A stretch of 64,000 nucleotides of DNA from Pyropia haitanensis. Lineage: Eukaryota > Rhodophyta > Bangiophyceae > Bangiales > Bangiaceae. The notes beneath the pieces were generated by a model, which searched no databases, was not told the origin of the DNA, and saw only the letters and a program-made list of their open reading frames with translations. The position numbers were made by a program, and so were the translations under genes. Shown one piece after another: positions 19,401 through 28,200 of this stretch (the first letter of the stretch is position 1; every line of letters starts with the position of its first letter). Where the stretch lies: contig SDUX01000005.1 in NCBI GenBank assembly GCA_008729055.1, positions 1,310,875 through 1,374,874 on the forward strand, in the 5' to 3' direction.

Positions 19401-20591
19401 CCCTCCGGCCGGCGGTGGCGGTACTGGTGGCGGCGGTGGCGTTCCTCCCGCTGCCCCCCCCCTCCACCCCCTCCTCCCCCAGCTGGCGACGGCGGTGGTG
19501 GCGACGACCGCCCCCCGCGACGCAACCCCGCCCGCGACGCCCGTCGCGTCGCCTACGCAGCTGACGACGACGACGACGAGGACGACGACGCCGACTCAGA
19601 CTTCTTGCCACTCTCCGAGGACTACGCGTCGGCGGAGTTGTCGGCGGTCGACTCTGCCGTGGGCGCCGCCCCTCGACTTCCCGCGGCCGCCCAACCCAAC
19701 TACTTCTCCCGTTCGGGAGAGCGGGCGGCCTTAGCCAGGCGCACCCCCATTTGGGGTTTTTCGTTGCCGCAAACGCGACCGGACGAGTACGGTGATCGTT
19801 TCCCGCGCCCATTCCGAGTGCACAACGACTCCCGGTGGTCTGAGTCGTTTGCCGCCGCGTCAGCGCCTGTCGTGCAGGACGCCCGCACCGTGTACAACGC
19901 CTGTGCGTGGGTCCAGACCCTCCACAACCGCCTGCTGGACGCCGAAGTGGACCGCTTGCGCGGCGAGCTGTCGGCGCGCGAGCTGCTTAACGAGGTGATA
20001 TACACCCGGGCCTCCCTGCACCAACTTTTCTTGATTCTCGTCACCCGCTACACCGTCCTGTCGGAGCAGCAGACGAACCCCACGTTGGCGGCCAACCTCC
20101 AGGACTTGCTATTGGCGCCTGACGACCGCGACTCCATCTACCGGCCTACAACTTCCTTCCTCGAGTCGTCGGTGTTGGCCCACCGCACGTTTGCTATCTC
20201 GCGGGAGCAGGCCGAGCGGGTGCAAGACCGCTTGCGCCCGCGCCGCCAGCAGCCACAGATCCCTGGGAACCCCTTATCGGCTAGCGCCAGGCGCCGCCTC
20301 AACCGCCAACTGCGTGCTGCACAAGAGCGCGCTGGTAGTGTACCCGCGGGAGGCAACCCTCGGGCGAATGGTGCAGGGCCACCGGGTGACGCCCATGGAG
20401 GCGGCGGCCAGCGCGGCGGAGCGGCTGCAGGCGGAATTGGTGGCGGAGGAGGCGGCGGGGGGAACCGCCGCGGGGGTAACGGTGACGGTGGCGGAGGGGG
20501 CGGCGGCCGCCGCGGCGGCCGCGCCAACAACGCCGGCGGCGGCGGCGCCAATGCCGTCGCGGGGCCTGAAGCCCCCGTGGCGCCCCCCTAA
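19401..20591 (+). CDS. Gag-like ORF1 of the Ngaro-like element
   Basis: Frame open from 19,401 to the TAA at 20,589-20,591. It starts with a Pro- and Asp-rich stretch (Asp/Glu run at about 19,563-19,600), then a helical core at about 19,840-20,270 with coiled-coil-like spacing. A Gly-rich, basic tail (about 20,340-20,590) may bind nucleic acid. There is no ATG early in this frame. Either a short intron joins it to an upstream frame (one runs from 18,859) or translation starts otherwise. Position before RT in a split-repeat element is the main argument for Gag; no zinc knuckle is seen. Confidence 0.65.
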   Translation, partial: PSGRRWRYWWRRWRSSRCPPPPPPPPPAGDGGGGDDRPPRRNPARDARRVAYAADDDDDEDDDADSDFLPLSEDYASAELSAVDSAVGAAPRLPAAAQPNYFSRSGERAALARRTPIWGFSLPQTRPDEYGDRFPRPFRVHNDSRWSESFAAASAPVVQDARTVYNACAWVQTLHNRLLDAEVDRLRGELSARELLNEVIYTRASLHQLFLILVTRYTVLSEQQTNPTLAANLQDLLLAPDDRDSIYRPTTSFLESSVLAHRTFAISREQAERVQDRLRPRRQQPQIPGNPLSASARRRLNRQLRAAQERAGSVPAGGNPRANGAGPPGDAHGGGGQRGGAAAGGIGGGGGGGGNRRGGNGDGGGGGGGRRGGRANNAGGGGANAVAGPEAPVAPP

Positions 20592-22770
20592 GCGCCGCTC
20601 AAGGCGACCGGCCGCGCCTCCGTCAGATCGACGGCTGCGGTCGGGCTCCCCACCTCGCCTGCCGGGTGGGAGGGCAGTCAACCAGGCAGGCAACCGCCGT
20701 CGTCGACCACCTCGGTCGACGCGGCAAGCCGCGGCGCGGCGTCTGGCAGCGGAAGCGGCCCGGACGCCCCCCGACTCTCTGGCCGCCCGCGTGCGCGCCT
20801 CTCTGGACCGGTGGAGCCAGATAGGCGCGTCACCATGGGTTATCCGCGTGCTGCGGTTCGGCTACCGCATCCCGTGGCGTCGCCCCCCTCCCCCTCTCCG
20901 CCGCAAGGCATACCCGCAACCGCCATCGGACCTCCTGTTCGGCCACAAGACGGCCGACCAGTGGGTGGCGAGCGGGTTTGTGGCGGAACTACCCCCCGAG
21001 GAGGCGGCGACGGCCCCGGACGTCAGCCCGACGTTCGTAATCTACCACCCCAAGAACCGGTTGGTGGTCGACCTGTCGTCCAAGAACGAGTACATGGACG
21101 ACCGCAAGTTCCAGTACGAGACACTCACGGGCTACACGACGCAGATCTCCCCGGGAGACCACCTCTTCAGCTGGGACCTGAAAGATGCATTCTTCCACAT
21201 CCCTCTGGCCCCTGCCGACCAGAGGCGGCTCGCGTTTCGGGTGGGCAACCGCGTGTTCATCCCCCTCGTGCTGCCGTTCGGACTCAAGCTGGCACCGTTC
21301 GTCCTGACGAAGGTGCTGCGACCTGTCGTGGGCTACCTGCGCCGCAAGGGCATCGCAGTCCTAGCGTACATGGACGACTTTTGCGGTCGGCCGCCCGGGA
21401 AGCCGCCCGACCAGGAGGAGGCAGCCACCAAGACCCGCGTGGAAGTTCTCGAGCTCTTTGGTTCCCTCGGGCTGGCGGTCCACCCTACCAAGGGCGAGGC
21501 AGTGGGTACGACAAGAATGCCCATCCTCGGGTACGTGCTGGACACAGCAAGGAGAGAGATCACCCTGCCCGACTCCCGTTTGGCCGGGCTGATAGCGGCC
21601 GCGGGGGCGTTGACCAGCGCCGCCTGCTCTGCCTCCCGCCGAGTCTCCTTCAAGGCGTTGCAGAGATTTACGGGCAAGGCCGTGTCGTGCTCCCTAGCCC
21701 TACCCGCCGGCCGCCTCTACCTGCAGCGCTTATACGCCGCGCAACGCGGGAACTCGCACCGACGCTCAGTCCGGCTCACGCACGGAGCTCTGCGAGACCT
21801 GACCTGGTGGCGGTCGCTGCGCAGCTCATCCGACGTCGGACGTCCTCTTTGGCTGCCCCAGTTGGGGGTCTTGACAACGGACGCCTCGCCGTACGGATGG
21901 AGCGGTCACTGGGACGACGAGGTACCAGCGCAAGGCCTATTCGCAGAGACCACACGCCATCTCCACATCAACGTGAAGGAGGTCACGGCGGTCACCCTGT
22001 CTCTGTTGGCGCTCTCGCCTCATTGCGGCATATCGGAGGGCGCGGTCGCCTTGAAGATCGACAACACCGTAGCCCTGTACTGTATCAACAGCTTCTCATC
22101 CCGCTCCCCCCTTCTGGTCGCAGCGCTGCGCCAGCTCTACGCCGTCGCCAAGCGCCTATCCATCACCATTTCGGGTACGTGGGTGGCCTCGGTAGCCAAC
22201 CTGCGTGCCGACGCCTTGAGTCGGGACCGGGACAGGACACACTGGCGCTTAGCGCCTCACCTGTTCCGGGTGCTGTCGCAGAGGTATGGCGAGTTCGACG
22301 TCGACCTGTTCGCGACGCACCTCGATACCCACTGCCCAACGTTTTACTCCTTCCCCGCCTCTCCAGGCTGCGCGGCAATCGACGCAATGGAGCAGAGCTG
22401 GGTCGACGGCAACTTGTGGGCCAACCCCCCGTTCTCCAAGATCGAGCTGGTGCTGGACAAGATTGTCAAGGACAAGGCAACCGGCGTGGTCATCCTCCCT
22501 GTTTGGCGCAACCAGCAGTGGTGGGCCACGGCAATGGAGCGGGCCAACGAGGTCTTCTTGTTGCCGCCCAACGCGGGGCTCTTCTCGCCAGGGCGTATCC
22601 AAACGCCCAACGCTCGCCCGCATTGGCGCGTCGCGGCCTTCCGCTTCCACAATGGCGGGCAGCTGCCGCCGCGGGATGGCGGCAAGACCAAGCAGACACT
22701 CTCGCCGCAGCCGCACCTGACAACGGACTTGCAGCCGCTGCCCTTGCCGAGTTGCAGGTCCTGTCTTTGA
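20191..22770 (+). CDS. Reverse transcriptase / RNase H / methylase-like protein of the Ngaro-like element
   Basis: Domains in order. A basic leader runs to about 20,770. Reverse transcriptase spans roughly 20,930-21,560, with SWDLKDAFFHIPL, VLPFGLKLAPF and the catalytic AYMDDF (Tyr codon at 21,367). RNase H spans about 21,880-22,230: first Asp in TTDASPYGWSGHW, Glu in INVKEVTAV, Asp in KIDNTVAL, final ADALSR. A tail from about 22,285 contains DVDLFATHLDTHCPTFYSF and WANPPFSKIEL; this NPPF block resembles the adenine-methylase-like domain of DIRS elements. All RT and RNase H catalytic residues are present. The frame overlaps ORF1 upstream and the recombinase downstream, so expression probably needs frameshifting, reinitiation or splicing. 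True start not determined. Confidence 0.93.
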   Translation: MLSRGSRPSGCKTACARAASSHRSLGTPYRLAPGAASTANCVLHKSALVVYPREATLGRMVQGHRVTPMEAAASAAERLQAELVAEEAAGGTAAGVTVTVAEGAAAAAAAAPTTPAAAAPMPSRGLKPPWRPPKRRSRRPAAPPSDRRLRSGSPPRLPGGRAVNQAGNRRRRPPRSTRQAAARRLAAEAARTPPDSLAARVRASLDRWSQIGASPWVIRVLRFGYRIPWRRPPPPLRRKAYPQPPSDLLFGHKTADQWVASGFVAELPPEEAATAPDVSPTFVIYHPKNRLVVDLSSKNEYMDDRKFQYETLTGYTTQISPGDHLFSWDLKDAFFHIPLAPADQRRLAFRVGNRVFIPLVLPFGLKLAPFVLTKVLRPVVGYLRRKGIAVLAYMDDFCGRPPGKPPDQEEAATKTRVEVLELFGSLGLAVHPTKGEAVGTTRMPILGYVLDTARREITLPDSRLAGLIAAAGALTSAACSASRRVSFKALQRFTGKAVSCSLALPAGRLYLQRLYAAQRGNSHRRSVRLTHGALRDLTWWRSLRSSSDVGRPLWLPQLGVLTTDASPYGWSGHWDDEVPAQGLFAETTRHLHINVKEVTAVTLSLLALSPHCGISEGAVALKIDNTVALYCINSFSSRSPLLVAALRQLYAVAKRLSITISGTWVASVANLRADALSRDRDRTHWRLAPHLFRVLSQRYGEFDVDLFATHLDTHCPTFYSFPASPGCAAIDAMEQSWVDGNLWANPPFSKIELVLDKIVKDKATGVVILPVWRNQQWWATAMERANEVFLLPPNAGLFSPGRIQTPNARPHWRVAAFRFHNGGQLPPRDGGKTKQTLSPQPHLTTDLQPLPLPSCRSCL

Positions 22771-23705
22771 GGGACGCCACGGCAGCCAGCTATGGCGCTG
22801 GCTGGCTGCGCTTTTGCGCTTTTTGTCGTGCAGGAGGGTACCGTCCCCTGCCGGCAACGTCGACTACAGTGGGACGCTACATCGCGTTCCATTGGCTGAA
22901 GGGCACTGTCCAGCCCTCCAGCATGCGGACCTACCTCTCACCCATCCGCAAGCGGCACATTGCCGCGGGTTTTCCTAACCCCTGCTCGACGGACCTGGTC
23001 GCCGACGCGCTGGCGGGTTTCACCAACGCCTGGCTGGACTCCCACGGCTCCAAGGCCAAGCGAGTGGCACTTCCTGCGACGGTCGCCTGGCGCCTAGCAA
23101 GGCTGGCCATGACGACGCAGAGTGCCACCATCCGCACGCGGTTGACCGCCGTGGTGGCACACTTCTTCATGTGCCGTCGAGCCAAGGACGTCCTCTCTCT
23201 CAAGGCGCAGGACGTCCAGGTGCTGGCTGACGGAGGCGTGTCGTTCCAGATCTGTCGGACCAAGACGGACGCCAAACGCCCTGGCGGAGAGCGTTTGGCG
23301 CACACCTTCCCCCCTATTACCTTTTCATCCATTCCCGACCTCCCTGTGCTTCTCCTGCGCCGCGCCCTAGCGGCCCACCGCAGCTACCACCGCCCTGACC
23401 AACGCCTTTTCCCCACGCCATCCGGTGACGCGGGCACCATCCTGTCCGGGTGGCTGCGCGCAGGGTTGACTATGTTGGGAGTGGAGCCGGCCGTCGGCAC
23501 GGTCTACGCTAGTCACTCCTGCCGCAGCGGTGGGTGTACGGCTATGCGGTCGGTCGGCATCGGGCTGGATGCCGTTGCCCAATGGGCAGGTATGACGGTC
23601 GAGACTCTGACCAAGAGCTACAACGATGCGTTGGCTGTCGCGACCCCAGAGGCCCACTACTTTTTCGGGCGCCTTCTACCGCGGTCGCTGCAGCTGCCCG
23701 CGTGA
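22719..23705 (+). CDS. Tyrosine recombinase of the Ngaro-like element
   Basis: Lies in a frame different from RT and overlaps its last ~50 bases. An N-terminal SAM-like core-binding region (about 22,760-23,060, SYGAGWLRFCAFC onward) precedes the catalytic domain. The first Arg is in FMCRRAKDVL (about 23,170); a Lys is present in CRTKTDAK. The HxxR box is in SHSCRSGGCTAM (His at 23,513, Arg at 23,522), a Trp in QWAGMTVETL, and the nucleophile Tyr in TKSYNDAL (about 23,619). This is the complete R-K-H-R-W-Y set of DIRS/Ngaro recombinases, which integrate a circular cDNA. The stop at 23,703-23,705 falls 17 bp before B1. The start codon is not evident. Confidence 0.92.
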   Translation, partial: DNGLAAAALAELQVLSLRDATAASYGAGWLRFCAFCRAGGYRPLPATSTTVGRYIAFHWLKGTVQPSSMRTYLSPIRKRHIAAGFPNPCSTDLVADALAGFTNAWLDSHGSKAKRVALPATVAWRLARLAMTTQSATIRTRLTAVVAHFFMCRRAKDVLSLKAQDVQVLADGGVSFQICRTKTDAKRPGGERLAHTFPPITFSSIPDLPVLLLRRALAAHRSYHRPDQRLFPTPSGDAGTILSGWLRAGLTMLGVEPAVGTVYASHSCRSGGCTAMRSVGIGLDAVAQWAGMTVETLTKSYNDALAVATPEAHYFFGRLLPRSLQLPA

Positions 23706-23722
23706 CGCCCGTGCTCCCTCTG

Positions 23723-23758
23723 ATGGCTACATGCGGCGTCGTGCTTGCGTCTCTGTTA
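23723..23758 (+). repeat. Split direct repeat B1
   Basis: 36 bp beginning ATGGCTACATGCGGCG and ending TCTCTGTTA; abuts A2 directly. Confidence 0.9.
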
Positions 23759-24039
23759 TGCTTCGTTATTTGTCGTCTCTTCACCGGGTAACTCCGATCG
23801 ATTGACTGGGTCGTTGCGGCGAGCGAGGTACTCCTCATGAGTGGGAGAGGCGCCGACTGACACGACTGCCCAACCGGCAGGAGAGGGCTGCCGAGGAGAG
23901 GCGGGCTGTGTCGGGCGGCGGCGGCTGCGAGCCGAGCCGCAGGGCGGCGGCGGCTGCGCGCCGAGCCCCTTATCTACGACCCCGCCGCTCCTCCGTTCTC
24001 CCTCCCGCCGGGCCGGCACGTCCGTCGTCTTTCGCGCCT
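23759..24039 (+). repeat. Split direct repeat A2
   Basis: 281 bp, copy of A1. Confidence 0.92.
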
Positions 24040-24180
24040 CCCACCATCCTCCCTGCGCCCGTACCGCTGACGCACATCTTGTCGTCTTTCGTGGGCCACT
24101 CGGCCCCGCTCATGCTGGACATGTGCGGGGTGTGTACCATTGTATTTTATCGTTTGTTTATCTTGGCCGCAACCCAAACG

Positions 24181-24186
24181 AATAAA
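24181..24186 (+). terminator. Poly(A) signal of the Ngaro-like element
   Basis: AATAAA in an AT-rich pocket between A2 and B2, 11 bp before the B2 repeat. Confidence 0.5.
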
Positions 24187-24196
24187 CACACTGTCA

Positions 24197-24232
24197 ATGG
24201 CTACATGCGGCGTCGTGCTTGCGTCTCTGTTA
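24197..24232 (+). repeat. Split direct repeat B2 (right end of the element)
   Basis: 36 bp, copy of B1, followed by flanking AACCAATAACG. Confidence 0.9.
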
Positions 24233-24432
24233 AACCAATAACGAGTGGAGGAACGCCGCCGCGAGCCGCCACACGGCCATCACAACAAGCGCCGCCGCCA
24301 CGCCACCCCCGCCGCCCCCCCCACGACCACCTCCGCCACCCTCCTCCCCCCTTTTACCACCAACATCGCCGACGAGACCACCACCACCACCACCCCGGTC
24401 GTTCCACAGCACCGCCGCGAGCAGCAGCGTCG

Positions 24433-25182
24433 TCAGCGCCGGCAGCAGCACCACTTCCGCCTCGTGCGCCGCCGCGGGGAGCAGCACCGTCCCGGCGTCG
24501 GCACGGAACTCAGGCAGCGCCCGCCGCGCCGACGACGCGCTCCCGATGCGCTCAAAGTGCAGGATTGCCGCCGTGGCGTCGGCCGTGTCATCCGGATCCT
24601 AGTCCCGTCCGCCGCCGGCGACACCTCATCCCGCTGCGCTCGCCCCCAAGCCACCCGGGACGCCCCGCGGCAGCGGCTTGGCGTGATCGCCTCGACGAGG
24701 CGGCCGAGCCTGACCGCGCCGCCGGCGCGGACGAGCACCAGCACCACCGTTCCCACGGCGACCGCCACTGACACGGCCACGCATGCCACCACGGACGCCC
24801 CCCTGTCTCGACACCCGCCCCAACCACCACTGCCAGCAGCGGCCGGCGCGGCAAGGCCCCACGGCGACGCGCCGCTGCATGAAGAGCCAACCGTCCCCTG
24901 GCGGCGACCGCCACCGCCAAACGCACCTCCCCCCAACATCCCGCCCCCCGTCCCCGCTCCCGACGGCACCGCGGCCGCCGCCGCGGCCGACAACCAATCC
25001 ACCACCCGCAACGCCTGGGCAACAGCTTCAAAACGCAGCGGCGCCGCTGTAGCCGCCCCGGCCCGCAACGCGGCAGACGCCGCCCACACTCCCGCCATCG
25101 CCTCGTCCGTGGCTCCACCATGGCCACCCGAAAGGGACGGGACGGCCGACAGGCGCTCCAGCCACCCGGTCACGTCGCGCAT
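24433..25182 (-). CDS. Putative single-pass membrane protein of unknown function
   Basis: ATG at 25,180-25,182. The N-terminal ~85 residues are protein-like (MRDVTGWLERLSAVPSLSG onward, mixed Ala/Leu/acidic helices) and are followed by a Gly-rich linker. A strong hydrophobic span of about 22 residues (VVACVAVSVAVAVGTVVLV) is followed by basic sequence, so one transmembrane helix is likely. After about 24,610 this frame loses character. A different frame (24,596 to 24,230) begins right after a CTAG and looks membrane-like again, with a further hydrophobic span near its end, so a second exon is possible. No family recognised. Expression and the intron are inference. Confidence 0.3.
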   Translation of the reverse strand: MRDVTGWLERLSAVPSLSGGHGGATDEAMAGVWAASAALRAGAATAAPLRFEAVAQALRVVDWLSAAAAAAVPSGAGTGGGMLGGGAFGGGGRRQGTVGSSCSGASPWGLAAPAAAGSGGWGGCRDRGASVVACVAVSVAVAVGTVVLVLVRAGGAVRLGRLVEAITPSRCRGASRVAWGRAQRDEVSPAADGTRIRMTRPTPRRQSCTLSASGARRRRGGRCLSSVPTPGRCCSPRRRTRRKWCCCRR

Positions 25183-25249
25183 CGGGTCGTCGACCGAAGC
25201 AATCTGCCGGAGAGTGCCGCCGCTCACCCCGTCACCCACCCGCCAACGC

Positions 25250-28200
25250 TAGAAGCCGCCTACCCCCAACACCAGGGGCAAGCGCCAACACCACGTGATC
25301 AGGCGCACCCGCCCACCGCCAATAGCGACGATAAGCGCCACTTCCAAGAAGACGTCAGCAGCCGCCAGCCGCTCTAGCCGGTGGCGAGCGCCGCCGACTC
25401 GCAACACAGTAGCCGCCCGCAGCAACCAGTAGCAGCAGTCCGAACTGTCAAAGCGGCGGCAAGCGTCAGTCCGCCACCAGCAAGAGCAGCCGCCCGCCGT
25501 CCACGATGGAAGCAAAAGGCGTAATAGCGAAGACAAGCTCGAACTCCCAGCTAGCGCCAGCACCCGCCCGCAGACAATGACGGCGGCGAGGGTCACCCCC
25601 AGGTCACACAGCAACCGATCGCTGACAGCAACAGCAGCTGATCGGCGGCAAAGTCGGCGGCAAGAGCGACCCCACCGCCACCGGCAACAGACGTTCGCGG
25701 CCAACAGTGACTCCAAGCGCCACCCCCAAGCAAACGCCAGCAGCCACCTGCCGTCGAAGTTGACAGCAAGCACCACCCCTCAGCCAGCGCCAGCAGATGC
25801 CCCCCGCAACCACCGGCGGCGACCACCACCGCCACGCCACAAACTGGCGCCCGCTAAAAGGGCCAGTAGCCACCCGGCAGGTAGAGCCGGCGGTGAACGG
25901 CATCCCCCCGCCAACATAAGCATCACCTCGCCGTCAAGGTCTACAGCGAGCGCCACCCAGACGCCAAACGGCGGCCGCACGCTGACGACGTCAGCCCCCG
26001 CGCACCGCCAATACCGGTAGTGGACGCCCATCGCTGACCAGCGGCCGCCCGCCGCCAATACAGACGTCAAGCGCAATCCCCCCCGCCCATGCTGGTAGCC
26101 GCCCACCGCCATCGCCGGCAGCAAGCGCGAAGGCCCAGCCAACGCCGCACGTCCGCCGATGCAAGAGCGGACGGCGAGCGCCCTCCTCACGCCAACGCCA
26201 GCAGCCGCCCATCGCCAACACTTGTGGCGAGCATCACCCCACGCCAGGCAAAGGCCACTCCAGCACGTGTCCGCCACCAACACTGGCAGTGAGAGCCAGA
26301 CCCATGCACAACTGCGCCACGCCACGGATGTAGAGCGGCCACACTCCGCCAAGGCCGGCGGCGAGCGCCTGCCCAATGCCAGACAGCGCAACTCCCCCGC
26401 CATACAGCGACCAAAAACCGTCAAACCCGACGCAAAGTGCCGCCCCCCCACCAGCGGCAGCAGCCGACTGCCGACAATGCCGTCGACAAGCGCCACCGCG
26501 GCGTCAATGCCAACAGCCGTCTACAGCCAACGCCAGCGGCAAACAACCGCGCCACGCCATCTCCGGCGGCCGCCCGCCTCAACCACCGACGCCAAGCGCC
26601 AGTCCCCCGCGAGCGTCAGCAGCAGTCTGCCTCCAACGCCGTCGGCGAGCAATACGCGCACGCCAACAGGAGCCGCCGCCCGACACCAAAAACGGGGAAG
26701 CAAACCCGCAGCCAACGCCAGCGGCCGCCCGCGCACACAGCCCCGAGAAGCTCCACGTCCTAGCCAATGAGAGCAGCCACTCGCCGCCGACGCCGGCGGC
26801 AAGCCCCACCGCTTCGGCACCGCCAGTGGCCGCCAGACAGCAATGTCGACGGCTGGCGACACCCGCCCGTCAAAACAGCAGCCGGACGCTGACTACGCTA
26901 GCCACGACCCTGCGGCAACGCTGGCGACAAACGGCAGCCGCCCGCCAACGCCAGCAGCCGCCCGTCGCCAACGCCAGCGGCAACAGCGACCCCTCCGCCA
27001 GCGCCAGCAGCCACCCGTCGCCAACGCCCGCGGCAACAGACACCCCGACGCTCACGCCAGCAGCCGCCAGTCGCCAGAGCCGGCGGCGAGAGCCACGCCC
27101 ACGCCAGCATCTGCCGGTCGTCCAAGCCGACAGCGACAGCCAGCCCCACCCCGAACAGCGCCACGCCGACACCAAGCAGTGGCCACCTGCCGTCAAAGCC
27201 GTCGGCGACCATCAACTTCATGCCAAACAGCGCCACCCTGCCGCTGAGCAGCGGCCACGCTCCGTCCATGCCAGCGGCAAGAGCAAGCACCACGCCAAAC
27301 AATGCCACGCCGACGCCAAGCCCATGACCCATGCAAACTCCAGCAGCAGCGCGCCGCCAACGCCGGCGGCGAGCGCGGCCAACTCGCCAAAGACCAACCA
27401 CCGGGCGCTGACGGCGACGGCAAGCGCCGCTACCAGAAGCCGCGCACCGCCAGCGCCGGCGGGAAGAGCTGCCACTCTGCCAACGCCGACAGAAGCCTGC
27501 TGCTGACGCCGGCGGCAAGTGCCGCCCATCCAAGTAACAGCCGCCCACCCACCAAGCAGAGGCCGTCCACTGGCAACGCCAGTTCCCGTCCCACGACAAG
27601 TCCGGCGGCGATTGCCACACTACCGTCAACGCCAGCCGCCGCCCGCCGCCAGCGCCAACAGCCGCCCGATAGCCAAGCCGGCGACAAAGGCTACCCTCCA
27701 GCCTGCGCCAGGAATAGCGCGCCGCCAATGCCAGCGGAAAGTGCCCCTTCCCCGCCAACGCTAGCAGCCGCCGGGCGCGAACAGAGACGCTGAGCGCGAT
27801 CTCCCAGCCAGAGCCGGCAGCCGCCCGCCGTCCACAGCAATGCCGAGCGCCACCCCCCCGTCAGCGACAACAACCGTCCGCCACCAACGCCCGTGGCGAG
27901 CGCCGACCATCCGCGAAACAGCAGCCGCAATGCGCCAACAGCGACACCAAGAGCCGACCCCCAGCCGACCCCGGCAGCCGGCCGCCGCCATTGCCGGCCG
28001 CGAGAGTCACTCCCACGCATACAAGTGACCGCGAGCCCACCATGACTGCTGTAAACAGCCAAACACAAGCACCACCGCCAGCACCAGCAGCCGCGTGCTG
28101 CCGAGGCTGGCGGCAAGCGCCGCCCATCTCCAAACAGCAGCCGTCGAGAGCCAACAGCCACGGCAAGAGCCACTCCCCGCCAACGCCAGCAGCCGCCCGC

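Larger units (their letters stand above)
18776..24232 (+). mobile_element. Ngaro-like tyrosine-recombinase retrotransposon, apparently complete
   Basis: Split direct repeats in the order A1 - ORFs - B1 - A2 - B2. A1 (18,777-19,057) and A2 (23,759-24,039) are 281 bp and identical by eye; B1 (23,723-23,758) and B2 (24,197-24,232) are 36 bp. Between them lie a Gag-like frame, an RT/RNase H/methylase-like frame and an overlapping tyrosine recombinase frame. There is no target duplication, as expected for recombinase-mediated insertion. Both ends and the internal B1/A2 junction carry the trinucleotide GTT (18,773-18,775; 23,755-23,757; 24,229-24,231). The split repeats fit Ngaro/PAT-type elements, whereas the methylase-like tail recalls DIRS proper. 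Confidence 0.9.
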
